Source: Candidatus Moduliflexus flocculans
Lineage (GTDB): Bacteria > Moduliflexota > Moduliflexia > Moduliflexales > Moduliflexaceae
Length of the DNA stretch: 64,000 nucleotides
NCBI GenBank assembly: GCA_000739515.1
Contig: DF820456.1
Span: forward strand, 797,360-861,359
Direction: 5' to 3'
Shown here one piece after another: positions 8,202-16,599 of this stretch (its first letter is position 1; each line of letters starts with the position of its first letter). The position numbers and the translations under genes are program-made. Under the pieces are notes generated by a model. It ran no database searches. It saw nothing but the letters and a program-made list of their open reading frames with translations, and was not told the DNA's origin.

Positions 8202-10391
8202 ATGACCACAGAGAGACCGCTGCGAGTAATCATTCTTCTTGATCAAGCCGCGCAGCTTGCGTCGCTGGCGAATCTCCTGACGGCTTCCGCATATCAAGTC
8301 GAAATGCTGCACGAACAGGAATGTTCCAACGAACGCCTGGTCGCGTTTCAGCCACATGCGCTGATATTTGATATGGCGGTTGCGCCGGAAACCAAATTGT
8401 CATGCCTTCATCGAATTTGCGCAATTTTCCCCGACGTCAAATGCCTCGTCTGTTTTCCTGCCGAACTTTCTCATGAAACGCTTGAATTGGCGGTTCAAGA
8501 AGGCATATATGCCTGGGTGCATGCCTCAACGGATGAACAGGAATTTTTTCTTCTCATCAGGCGGCATCTTGAAAATATTCGCCTTGAGCAAGAATATCAA
8601 CTTCTTCAGAAAAGCTTGCAGCAAGCGAAATCCGAGTTGAGCCAGATTGATGCCCGGCTGAAGGCGGTTGTGAATGCCACTGAAAATTTGGCGGCGTGTT
8701 CGAATCTCGAAGAATTAGGGAAACAATTATTAGAGGAATTTGCGATACACATGGCCGCTGAAGGAGGGAGCTTATATCTCAAACAGCCAGATCGATTTAC
8801 GCTCCTTCATGCGCTTGATCCCGGCCATGCGCCCCTGGATATTCTCTTGCCTTTGCGGCCCGAATCTGTTCTCGCTCAAGTGGTCTATGCAAAACATCCA
8901 TTGCTGGTCCAGAATATCGAAACGGAAGTGAACATGAATGTCAGCGGATGGTCGGGATACCGTAACGGTTCATTGTTAGTGTTTCCGTTATTGGATGAGC
9001 GTGGCGAGATATTGGCAGTGCTGACGCTGCACAATAAAGTCTTTCCGCCTTTTACAGAAGAAGACCTGCATATTGGCTTAATTTTAGTCCGTTACAGTTA
9101 TGAAGTGCTTCGCTCCGCGTTTGCGATGCGCCAACTCCGCGTCAACGAAGAGCGCTATCGCTCTATTTTCGAGAATATTCGGGATGTGTATTTCGAAACG
9201 CTGCTCAACGGGGAAATTTTGGAAATCAGCCCGTCAATCAAGCATTATTCCCTCTACACGCGCGATGAACTCATCGGAACGCTCGTCCAACAATATTATG
9301 CGCGTCCAAAAGAACGCCAACAATTGGTCGCCAAAATCATTGAAAACGGGCGCATCTCCGATTATGAATTTTATTTGAAAGACAAAGATGACACCAGCGT
9401 TCCCTGGTCAATGACCGCCGAACTTCGACTTGACAATGCCGGACAGCCCTGGAAAATCTGTGGGACGCTTCGCGATATTTCTACTCGCAAGCGGATGGAA
9501 AATGAATTGCGTGAGTTGAACGAGGAATTAGAACACTTTGTTGATGTCCGCACTGCTGAACTGCAACAACGCAACCAGGAGTTGCAGGTTGCGCTTGAAA
9601 CATTGCACAAAGCGCGGCATCAATTAGCGCGGTCGGAGAAAATGGCGATGCTCGGCAGTTTAGTCGCCGAAATCACTCATGAAATAAACACGCCGTTGGG
9701 CGTGGCGATTACAGCCGCCTCCTATCTTGATGAAGAAACACGCGCGATTTTGCAAGAATATCGCGACAAGAAAATGACTCGCAGCGCGTTAGAACAATAT
9801 TTTCAGCAAGCCCAGCGTATTAATGATAGCCTTCAGGCCAATCTGCGCCGCGCTGCCGATCAATTGCAAAGTTTCAAACAGATGGCGGTGGATCAAACCG
9901 GGGAGAAACTCCGCGCGTTTCGCCTGAGCGAGTGCATTCAGGAAGTGTTGTTTAACCTGTCGCCCAAATTGAAACGCGCGCCGTACCGCCTCATCGTGCA
10001 ATGTCCGGAAACCATTATGCTGCAAAGTTATCCCGGCGTATTTTCTCAGATATTGACGAATTTGATCATGAATTCCATGATTCATGGTTTCGAACAACGC
10101 GCTACCGGGGAGATTGTTATTGAGGCGGCGTCAGAGAACGACTGGCTTCTTCTTCGTTATCATGACGACGGAAAAGGGATCGATGCCGATCAACTTGCGC
10201 GAATATTCGAACCATTTTATACGACAAAAGCTGAACAGGGGGGCAGCGGGTTAGGATTAGCGATTGTGCGCCATTTAGTGACCGAGCAGTTGCGCGGCGA
10301 GATTTCATGTGAAAGTCAGCCGGAACAGGGAACGACATTTCGGATTCGCGTGCCGCTGAATCTGCCCGATGCGCCAGAAACAACGCCATAA
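8202..10391 (+). CDS. soluble sensor histidine kinase (receiver-like, GAF, PAS, HisKA, HATPase)
   Basis: This 729-residue protein has no membrane segment. Residues about 7-125 look like a degenerate receiver domain (RVIILLDQAAQLASL, then PHALIFDMAV). A coiled coil follows, then a GAF domain (about 160-310), a PAS domain (about 320-440), a long coiled coil, and the kinase core. The phospho-accepting His is residue 493 in EITHEINTPL. The ATP-binding domain shows ILTNLIMNSMIHGF (N box), DDGKGID (G1) and GGSGLGLAIV (G2). AGGAG lies 9 bases before the ATG. Its core differs from the SHDLKAPL-type kinases elsewhere in the window. It is followed by the TPR gene 68 bases downstream. Signal and partner regulator are unknown. 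Confidence 0.9.
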   Translation: MTTERPLRVIILLDQAAQLASLANLLTASAYQVEMLHEQECSNERLVAFQPHALIFDMAVAPETKLSCLHRICAIFPDVKCLVCFPAELSHETLELAVQEGIYAWVHASTDEQEFFLLIRRHLENIRLEQEYQLLQKSLQQAKSELSQIDARLKAVVNATENLAACSNLEELGKQLLEEFAIHMAAEGGSLYLKQPDRFTLLHALDPGHAPLDILLPLRPESVLAQVVYAKHPLLVQNIETEVNMNVSGWSGYRNGSLLVFPLLDERGEILAVLTLHNKVFPPFTEEDLHIGLILVRYSYEVLRSAFAMRQLRVNEERYRSIFENIRDVYFETLLNGEILEISPSIKHYSLYTRDELIGTLVQQYYARPKERQQLVAKIIENGRISDYEFYLKDKDDTSVPWSMTAELRLDNAGQPWKICGTLRDISTRKRMENELRELNEELEHFVDVRTAELQQRNQELQVALETLHKARHQLARSEKMAMLGSLVAEITHEINTPLGVAITAASYLDEETRAILQEYRDKKMTRSALEQYFQQAQRINDSLQANLRRAADQLQSFKQMAVDQTGEKLRAFRLSECIQEVLFNLSPKLKRAPYRLIVQCPETIMLQSYPGVFSQILTNLIMNSMIHGFEQRATGEIVIEAASENDWLLLRYHDDGKGIDADQLARIFEPFYTTKAEQGGSGLGLAIVRHLVTEQLRGEISCESQPEQGTTFRIRVPLNLPDAPETTP

Positions 10392-10459
10392 GCGAGGAGA
10401 TTTTCAGGAGTGTCCCGCGCGCTGAACGTAACCGCTGACGCTCCTTCTGAAAAAAAATA

Positions 10460-11416
10460 ATGATGAAGCGCAAAAATCGAAGAATGCACTATGTGATATT
10501 CGGATTGTTCAGTATTGGGCTTTTTCTTGGGATCCCCCTCTATTCTGGGTACGCTCAGCAAGAAAGCGCCCGAGAGTATTATCAAGAAGGCATTTTTTAT
10601 GTCAAACAGGGTAAATATGAAGAAGCGATTATGGCGCTGGAAAAAGCGATCACGCTGGATTCTGGATACGCTGACGCCTATAATGCGCTTGGCGTGATCT
10701 ATTATCAGCAGAAACAATACGACAAGGCGGCGGAGCAGTATGTCTCTGCAATTGAAGCGGATCCGAAACATATTAAAGCGCGGACGAATTTGGCGCTCAC
10801 GTATCAAAAGCAGCGACAATACGACAAGGCGCGGGATCAATTGCAACAGGTATTAGAACAGCAGCCGGATTATGCCCCGGCGCAAACGCTGATGAAGCAG
10901 ATTCAGCCGAAAGCGATCACGGTTGAACCCTCCTCACAGAAATCTGAGAGCGTCCCGCCGGAAAAGGCAAAGAAACCCACCAAAACGCCGCAGCCGTCTG
11001 AAAAGCCGAAAAAAGAGCCAGCACCGAAAAAAGCCAACGCGCTGCCCGCTGGAACATTCGCATCTGGCACAATGTTGTTCTTAGAAGGGCGAATTGATGC
11101 TGCCATCGAAACATACGCAACGAGCGTGAGCCAATCGCCGCAGTCGGCGGCGGAAGGTTATGCGCTGCTTGGGCTGGCCTACCGCGAGAAATATCGCGTC
11201 ACCCGCGACCCGCAGTGGCGTGATCAGGAATTGGCGGCGTTCGGCCAGGCGATGAACGCACAACCGAACTATGCGCCTGCGTTGTTGGGATTGGCAGAAA
11301 TTTATTACGAGCAGGGCAAGCTCTCATTAGCGTATCCGTTGTTCCAGAACGTGCTTGAATATCAGCCAGATTATCCAGCGCGCGATCAAATTGAAGCGAT
11401 TTTTTTAGGTCGGTAA
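10460..11416 (+). CDS. exported TPR-repeat protein
   Basis: This 318-residue protein has an N-terminal hydrophobic segment ending YSGYAQQ, so it is exported or anchored in the inner membrane. Three consecutive TPR units cover residues about 30-140 (EYYQEGIFYVKQGKYEEAI, AYNALGVIYYQQKQYDKAA, ARTNLALTYQKQRQYDKAR). A Lys/Pro-rich linker (about 155-195) follows, and further TPR-like helices reach the end (ALLGLAEIYYEQGKLSLAY). Such proteins are periplasmic scaffolds for envelope complexes; the partner is not evident. A hairpin with TTTTCAGGAGTG and CGCTCCTTCTGAAAA arms lies in the short space after the kinase gene. The gene ends at a hairpin shared with convergent queG. Confidence 0.8.
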   Translation: MMKRKNRRMHYVIFGLFSIGLFLGIPLYSGYAQQESAREYYQEGIFYVKQGKYEEAIMALEKAITLDSGYADAYNALGVIYYQQKQYDKAAEQYVSAIEADPKHIKARTNLALTYQKQRQYDKARDQLQQVLEQQPDYAPAQTLMKQIQPKAITVEPSSQKSESVPPEKAKKPTKTPQPSEKPKKEPAPKKANALPAGTFASGTMLFLEGRIDAAIETYATSVSQSPQSAAEGYALLGLAYREKYRVTRDPQWRDQELAAFGQAMNAQPNYAPALLGLAEIYYEQGKLSLAYPLFQNVLEYQPDYPARDQIEAIFLGR

Positions 11417-11450
11417 TCCGCTTAATACGATACGTTGTAATCCTGGAAAA

Positions 11451-11481
11451 GCTGTCAGACAGCTTCAAGGTGTCTGACAGC
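11451..11481. terminator. hairpin shared by convergent TPR gene and queG (TGTCAGACA family)
   Basis: GCTGTCAGACA and TGTCTGACAGC form a near-perfect hairpin exactly between two convergent genes; its last base touches the queG stop codon. Related hairpins lie at 16313-16349, 24505-24537, 34817-34847 and 60044-60074. It probably works as a bidirectional terminator, although a T-run is lacking. Confidence 0.6.
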
Positions 11482-12509
11482 TAAGATAACAGCCGCGTCA
11501 TGCCCCATTCCGCATGTTCTCGAATCAGCGATTCGGGTGAGCGCGAGAGTTGTCGCAAAACCGGCAGCAAATCCCTGTCGTGAGAATTGCCGATGGCGAC
11601 CGCTGTGTTGCGCAGCAGCCCGCGCCAGCCGGTGCGCAAAATTGGCGAATCTGCGAAAATGTGCGGAAAATCATGCTCTGAAAGCGTCGCAAGCCACTCC
11701 AACGACAGATGTTTTAATGATTCGCGTGGCAGAAATTCCGCCAATCCAGGCGCGTCGGCCTGTTGGTTATATGGGCAGACTTCCTGACAGCGGTCACAGC
11801 CGAACACGCAATTTCCAAGCGCGGGCCTCAATGTTTCAGGAATCACGCCGCGATGTTCGATAGTCAAATAGGACAGGCATTTTCGCGCATCTAATGTGTA
11901 GGGGGCAATCAATGCGCCGGTTGGGCAGGCATCAAGGCAGCGCGTACATGCTCCGCATCCATCCTTCATCGGCGTGTCATATTCACATTCGAAATCTACC
12001 AGAATTTCTCCAAGAAAACACCATGACCCATAACGCGGATTGATGACGCCGCCATGTTTGCCAATCCAACCGAGTCCGGCGGATTTCGCGCAGGCGCGTT
12101 CTAACAGCGGCGCCGTATCCACGCAAACTTTTGCAACAATCGGACGCGGAGTGTCCGCTTGCATCAGGTGCAGCAGCGCAAACAGTTTTTCTTTCAGTAC
12201 GTGATGATAATCTGCGCCGCGAGCATACCGGGAAATCTGCCCGATTGGTTGTGGAGAAATGCGTTCGGTTTCGTCCGTTCGCGAGTGGTAGGATAGGCCG
12301 CATACAATGATGGAACGTGCCGGAGGAAACAGCAGGCGAGGGTGTTCGCGTTTTTCAACATTGCGCGAGAGATAGGTCATCTCCCCGGCAAATCCCTTGC
12401 GCAGCCATTCTTGCAGAAAATCTGCCTCTGGCGGGCGTTCCGCTGATGCGATGCCGACAAGATGAAATCCAAGTTCTTGCGCGGTTGTTTTAATCCAAGC
12501 TGCGTTCAT
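11481..12509 (-). CDS. queG: epoxyqueuosine reductase
   Basis: This 342-residue enzyme carries out the last step of queuosine synthesis, reducing epoxyqueuosine in tRNA to queuosine using cobalamin and two 4Fe-4S clusters. Visible features are the N-terminal domain with CVDTAPLLERACAKSAGLGW around the catalytic Asp, the ferredoxin-like motifs CGACTRCLDACPTGAL and CDRCQEVCPYN, and a C-terminal HEAT-like segment that binds tRNA. An in-frame extension to 12596 exists, but homologous proteins begin near MNAAWIKTTAQELG, so the ATG at 12509 is chosen, although no Shine-Dalgarno is clear. A partial copy of its first 24 codons lies at 14213-14285. Confidence 0.93.
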   Translation of the reverse strand: MNAAWIKTTAQELGFHLVGIASAERPPEADFLQEWLRKGFAGEMTYLSRNVEKREHPRLLFPPARSIIVCGLSYHSRTDETERISPQPIGQISRYARGADYHHVLKEKLFALLHLMQADTPRPIVAKVCVDTAPLLERACAKSAGLGWIGKHGGVINPRYGSWCFLGEILVDFECEYDTPMKDGCGACTRCLDACPTGALIAPYTLDARKCLSYLTIEHRGVIPETLRPALGNCVFGCDRCQEVCPYNQQADAPGLAEFLPRESLKHLSLEWLATLSEHDFPHIFADSPILRTGWRGLLRNTAVAIGNSHDRDLLPVLRQLSRSPESLIREHAEWGMTRLLS

Positions 12510-12593
12510 TAGTGTGTCGAAATTGGGGTCTGAATTGCCGATACGAGATTGTTCGTGAGATAGGCATAACGATGCAATATCGCATAAACCCAA

Positions 12594-12621
12594 CAAGAGG
12601 CGCAGCGCAGAACGCCTCTTG
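12594..12621. terminator. hairpin between porin 1 and queG
   Basis: CAAGAGGCG and CGCCTCTTG form a hairpin. It corresponds in position to the terminator at 14350-14374 behind the paralogous porin, as part of a duplicated segment. Confidence 0.45.
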
Positions 12622-12674
12622 TTTGTCTAACAATGCAATTTCAAAATTATACCAATTGCTTTTGAAAAGATCAT

Positions 12675-12784
12675 ATAGCAAACCTAAGTCAGTCGTGTCT
12701 TCATGGTTCGACTCCGCTCACCATGACCAGTCACGCTGAACGAAGTCGAAGCGTGCGAGGACACAACTCATTTAAGATTGCTAT
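12675..12784. mobile_element. MITE-like element, copy with different interior
   Basis: The ends are ATAGCAAACCTAAG and TTTAAGATTGCTAT, with GTGTC and GACAC further in; the interior holds a GGTTCGACTCCGCTCACC / GAACGAAGTCGAAGC hairpin. The ends match those of the elements at 6421-6512 and 28583-28672. It sits between porin 1 and queG. Confidence 0.5.
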
Positions 12785-12796
12785 AGTGGTGAGACC

Positions 12797-12829
12797 AGAT
12801 TTCCGAGGTCATTAAGACCTCGGAAATCT
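12797..12829. terminator. perfect inverted repeat behind porin 1
   Basis: AGATTTCCGAGGTC and GACCTCGGAAATCT are perfect 14-base arms with a 5-base loop, 31 bases beyond the stop of the leftward porin gene. Likely terminator. Confidence 0.65.
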
Positions 12830-12860
12830 AAAATTTATGTTCGCTTCTCAGGCAATTGTG

Positions 12861-14015
12861 TTAAAAGTCGTAGTTTATGCGCATACGCACGCCATACGCA
12901 TCGGAATCCTGATCTTTTTTCCCCTCCGGACTTAACGTTCCAGCAGCATAGCTGCCAGCGAATTTGATTTTCAAGCCTTCAATCGGCATCTGATGGATAT
13001 AGACGATATAGCCCTGAATTCCGTCACTTTCAGAAACGTTATCCGTTTCGGCTTGTGACCAGCTTGCGCCGAGACCGAGCGTATCAGCTTCGGCAACAGC
13101 CATTTTCCACCATCCAAAAAAGGTTAGTTGGGTCAGATCGTTATAATCTTCGCCAGTCACCATTTTGCCGGTAACCTGTCCATACGCTCCAGATACGCCA
13201 AAATTCATCGCCTTCATATTCATGGACAAATCTACCGCGCCACCCATTCTATGGCGTTCGAATTTATTTTCTACCCATACGTTTTCTACGGTCGTTCTTT
13301 CAGCTTTGGCGTTGAACAGACCGTATTCACCACCGACTTTCACGGTGAAGGCGCCGCCGCTGAACATGAACACTGGACGAATGCCATACACATTCACGCC
13401 AAAAGGCAGGGAGACGACTTTCGTGACAACCTGGCCGGTATCTGGATCAGTTGATGTGGAGATCGCCGTTTCATTGCCATCCTGTCCGCCAAGAACCATG
13501 CCAATCTGCATTTTGGAGGTATCGCTAAATTTGAAATCAAGACCGATATTGCCCGCGCTGCCACCGAAACGGCCTCTCATATAGTTCCCTTCGTAGCGGC
13601 TGGGCGCCGTCGGCGCGGATGCAATATACACATCTTCGCCTTTTGTCATTAATTTTTCAAATTCATAGCGGCCAATTTTTGTCGCAAAACTGGATGTCCC
13701 AAACTGTACCCACGCATCATCCACGCCGGTCGTGCCGCTGGTGGCGATCATCCCATCGCCTTGAGCAGCAGCAAACCATCCGCTGTCGCTTTTAACGCGG
13801 CCCGTCAATTTGAGGCGGGTGCGGCCTTCGTTTGTCCAGCTATTCGTTGCTAAATCATCACTCCCGCCAGCGCCTCGGTCAACGCTTTTATATTCCCAGG
13901 TTGTGTTGGTTTCAACATCTCCTGACAAACCAAGCGTAGCGCTCACTTCAGCAAATGCCATCGGCGCCACGACCAATCCAGCACAGGCCGCTGCAAATAA
14001 TGCACGTAACTTCAT
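12861..14015 (-). CDS. porin-like outer membrane protein, paralog 1
   Basis: This 384-residue protein has a signal peptide (MKLRALFAAACAGLVVAPMA, cleavage after AFA) and a chain of alternating amphipathic strands ending MRINYDF, whose terminal Phe is the outer-membrane insertion signal recognised by BamA. The strands and Gly/Asp-rich turns suggest a 16-stranded-porin-like barrel, but no named family is certain. It is clearly paralogous to the gene at 14404-15543: same signal peptide, GLSGDVETNTTW start, TTGVDDAWVQFGTSSFATK and GAFTVKVGGEYG blocks. AAGGGG precedes the ATG. The upstream TATTATGAGCGA stretch is also shared. It probably allows diffusion of small solutes. Confidence 0.85.
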   Translation of the reverse strand: MKLRALFAAACAGLVVAPMAFAEVSATLGLSGDVETNTTWEYKSVDRGAGGSDDLATNSWTNEGRTRLKLTGRVKSDSGWFAAAQGDGMIATSGTTGVDDAWVQFGTSSFATKIGRYEFEKLMTKGEDVYIASAPTAPSRYEGNYMRGRFGGSAGNIGLDFKFSDTSKMQIGMVLGGQDGNETAISTSTDPDTGQVVTKVVSLPFGVNVYGIRPVFMFSGGAFTVKVGGEYGLFNAKAERTTVENVWVENKFERHRMGGAVDLSMNMKAMNFGVSGAYGQVTGKMVTGEDYNDLTQLTFFGWWKMAVAEADTLGLGASWSQAETDNVSESDGIQGYIVYIHQMPIEGLKIKFAGSYAAGTLSPEGKKDQDSDAYGVRMRINYDF

Positions 14016-14189
14016 AACCGTTTCCCCTTCTTGAACATTGTGAGTTAATATTATGAGCGATTAAATGTTGTGCGGCGAACTTCTCGTCGCGTTGATTTTT
14101 GTTCATTTCATATAACATCATACACATTATCACACAATTATGAAACCTGTATAAGCGATCTATTAGAAGGAGGTTAATTTGCGAAGGCG

Positions 14190-14285
14190 TTACGGAAAGG
14201 AATATGGCAAGCATTCTGCTGACGCGATGCCGACAAGATGAAATTCAAGTTCTTGCGCGGTTGTTTTCAACCATGCTGCGTTCAT
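14190..14285 (-). pseudogene. truncated 5' fragment of queG
   Basis: On the minus strand an ATG at 14285 opens MNAAWLKTTAQELEFHLVG, nearly identical to the first 24 residues of QueG at 12509 (MNAAWIKTTAQELGFHLVG). Similarity stops near 14213, and seven unrelated codons lead to a stop at 14190. The fragment lies between the two porin paralogs, just as the complete queG lies behind porin 1. It therefore marks the end of a tandem duplication that copied porin plus the beginning of queG. It cannot encode a working enzyme. Confidence 0.85.
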
Positions 14286-14349
14286 CGGGATGTCAAAATT
14301 AGGGCGTGATGTGCAAAGATGAGATTATTCGCGGGAAGGCGGATATAAC

Positions 14350-14374
14350 AAAAAAGGCGCACCGAAGTGCGCCT
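14350..14374 (-). terminator. intrinsic terminator behind porin 2
   Basis: On the minus strand AGGCGCAC-TTCG-GTGCGCCT is followed by a run of T: a classic intrinsic terminator with a UUCG-type loop, about 30 bases after the porin 2 stop. Confidence 0.8.
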
Positions 14375-14403
14375 CTTAGGGATTGTCTGAATAAACTCAA
14401 AAT

Positions 14404-15543
14404 TTAGAAGTCGTAGTTCATGCGCATACGTACGCCATAAGCGCTGGAATCCTGGCTTGAACCTTTTTCTGGATCCGCCGATGCCATTGCATAGCTGCCA
14501 GCAAACGTCATTTTCAATCCTTCAACAGGCAACTGATGAGCGTAGCTGATATACGATTCGACTGAATCATTTGTCACAACATCTTTTGTGTCATTGCTGA
14601 AGTAACCCACGCCAAGACCAAGCGTATCAGCTTCGCCAACAGGCATCTTGAACCAACCGAATACAGACATTTGAGTTAAGTCTGCAACATCTTCGCCAGT
14701 AACCCACTGACCAGTTGTCTGACCATATGCGCCAGCAACGCCAAAACTCATCGTACCAGCCGTCATGGAAAGGTCTACAGCACCACCCATTTGGTTCTTT
14801 TCGTAGTCATTATCCACCCAGGTCGTACCAGACGAGATTTTCTCATCTTTTGCAGAGGTCATGCCATATTCACCGCCAACTTTCACTGTGAAGGCACCGC
14901 TGTTAAAAATAAACACTGGACGAATACCATACACATTTGCGCCAAATGTCGCAGTTGATTGGACAGCAGTACCTGTTGAATCAGTGGAGAGCAATACCGA
15001 ACTCACATCTTTTCCACCGACGATAACGCCAATCTGCATTTTCGAGGTTTCGCTGAACGTGAAATCAAACCCGATATTGCCGATAGCGTCACCAAACCGA
15101 CCTCTAAAATAGTCGCCTTGATACCGCCCAGCACCACGCAGCGGTGCTTCTGCGATATACGTATCCTGACCTTTTGATAACAATTCTTCGAGTCCATATC
15201 GTCCGATTTTTGTTGCAAAACTGCTTGTACCGAACTGTACCCAGGCGTCATCCACACCGGTGGTACCACCAGTCGCTATCATGGCATCGCCCTGAGCAGC
15301 AGCAAACCAACCGCTGTCACTGTCAACGCGGCCTGTCAATTTGAGATGCGTCCGTCCATCATTCGACCAGGCATTCGAATTCAGATCATCGCTTCCGGCG
15401 CCTTTTTCTGTGGTAAAATATTGCCACGTTGTATTGGTTTCGACATCGCCTGATAAACCAACTTTGGCACTCACTTCAGCAAATGCCATCGGAGCGACTA
15501 ACAAGCCTGCACAAGCTGTTGCAAATAATGCACGTAATTTCAT
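14404..15543 (-). CDS. porin-like outer membrane protein, paralog 2
   Basis: This 379-residue paralog of the protein at 12861-14015 has signal peptide MKLRALFATACAGLLVAPMA, mature start EVSAKVGLSGDVETNTTW, and the C-terminal barrel signature MRMNYDF. The largest differences are in loop segments, for instance the region around residues 180-200 and the stretch after GGEYG, as expected for surface loops under diversifying selection. It is followed by its own intrinsic terminator at 14350-14374. A 1-kb space lies upstream, so it has its own promoter. Two nearly equivalent porins side by side may allow switching or dosage; this is inference. Confidence 0.85.
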   Translation of the reverse strand: MKLRALFATACAGLLVAPMAFAEVSAKVGLSGDVETNTTWQYFTTEKGAGSDDLNSNAWSNDGRTHLKLTGRVDSDSGWFAAAQGDAMIATGGTTGVDDAWVQFGTSSFATKIGRYGLEELLSKGQDTYIAEAPLRGAGRYQGDYFRGRFGDAIGNIGFDFTFSETSKMQIGVIVGGKDVSSVLLSTDSTGTAVQSTATFGANVYGIRPVFIFNSGAFTVKVGGEYGMTSAKDEKISSGTTWVDNDYEKNQMGGAVDLSMTAGTMSFGVAGAYGQTTGQWVTGEDVADLTQMSVFGWFKMPVGEADTLGLGVGYFSNDTKDVVTNDSVESYISYAHQLPVEGLKMTFAGSYAMASADPEKGSSQDSSAYGVRMRMNYDF

Positions 15544-15826
15544 AGCCTTCTCTTCTCCTTGAACTTAGTTAGTATTATGAGCGACTATCGGAAAACAAAT
15601 TTTCCAACGCGCCCGGTGTATTAAGATAGAAAAACTGTTTTGTCCTCTATCTTAAAAACAAGCACTCCAACCATTCATCTTTAGTTGTTGTCTTTCCGGA
15701 CATTCCCCCCTAGAAATATGGAGCGTGAAATTTCTGCCCGAAATATCGAACTCTTGAATGTATTAATTTATACGTAACGAATCAATACGTTCTCTAAGTT
15801 CATGTCATATATAAAAATCGGTTGAA

Positions 15827-16062
15827 AATTTGTAAAGAAAAATTTTTAAAAAAATGATTTTTTTTGAAAATTTAGGGAACTTTTATAAAGGAGGATTGTC
15901 TAATTCCGAATTTTAAAGGGGGAAACGCCTTAAATTAAGAAGAGCATCAAAAGGAAGCGGTGATTTGTAAAGAAAAAAATGTCGAAAAATAGATATTACG
16001 GAAAATATCGGGAACTTTTACCATGGGAAGATGTCTAAAAAAATTTTAATAGAGGGAAGGCT
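15827..16062. repeat. two ~95-base direct repeats in a 1-kb AT-rich gap
   Basis: Units at 15827-15926 and 15961-16062 share ATTTGTAAAGAAAAA, GGGAACTTTTA, and GATTGTCTAA/GATGTCTAA, followed by a purine-rich AGAGGGAAGG/AAGGGGGAAA stretch, with an offset of about 135 bases. The surrounding 15544-16599 gap is A/T-rich and has no open frame I can support. The units could be binding sites, small-RNA paralogs or remnants of a duplication. Confidence 0.5.
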
Positions 16063-16312
16063 GGCCGCACGTTTCAAAAAATACCGCGCGCATTTCGCAA
16101 AAAGACTCTGTGGATGACGCCGTTCCTGTCAAGAAAAATAGCGTTCGCCGTTGTTATTCCGCGCCTCTCTGCGTAATCAGCATATTTTTTCGTTGACATT
16201 TCATCCGAGAAATTGCGGGGTATGTGTCGCTTGATCTGGTAATGATTTTAGATCGTTACGAACAGGAATGCTGGCGCATGTTACGGTGTTATTCACGTGC
16301 ATTGAACCGAAT

Positions 16313-16349
16313 AGAGTTGTCAGACACCTGCGAGGTGACTGACAACTCT
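16313..16349. repeat. dispersed hairpin, TGTCAGACA family
   Basis: AGAGTTGTCAGACACCT and AGGTGACTGACAACTCT form a long hairpin in the space before the caspase-like lipoprotein gene. It is a variant of the family that also lies at 11451, 24505, 34817 and 60044. Confidence 0.6.
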
Positions 16350-16599
16350 GTTTAATCGCAACGTATAATGCTGGAAGTGTTTAAACCTGCGCAATTTGTG
16401 TAGCGTGTTGGGGCGACTGAGAGCGAGTATTAAAAAAAGCGTTTTTTCACATTCATGCCGACGAGGATCAATCAGGATGGCGATAGTCGTAACTGTTGAC
16501 CATGTTTTCGTATGGCCAGATAGTTACAAATATGCTGAGACGTTCAGTGAGCCGTTTTCGTTCGGTGAATATTGACTGGTCAGGAAGGAGTTTTTATAT

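Noticed and set aside
7997..8242. 81-residue open frame upstream of the first kinase
   Set aside because: Overlaps the kinase start, lacks a Shine-Dalgarno and has no recognisable pattern.
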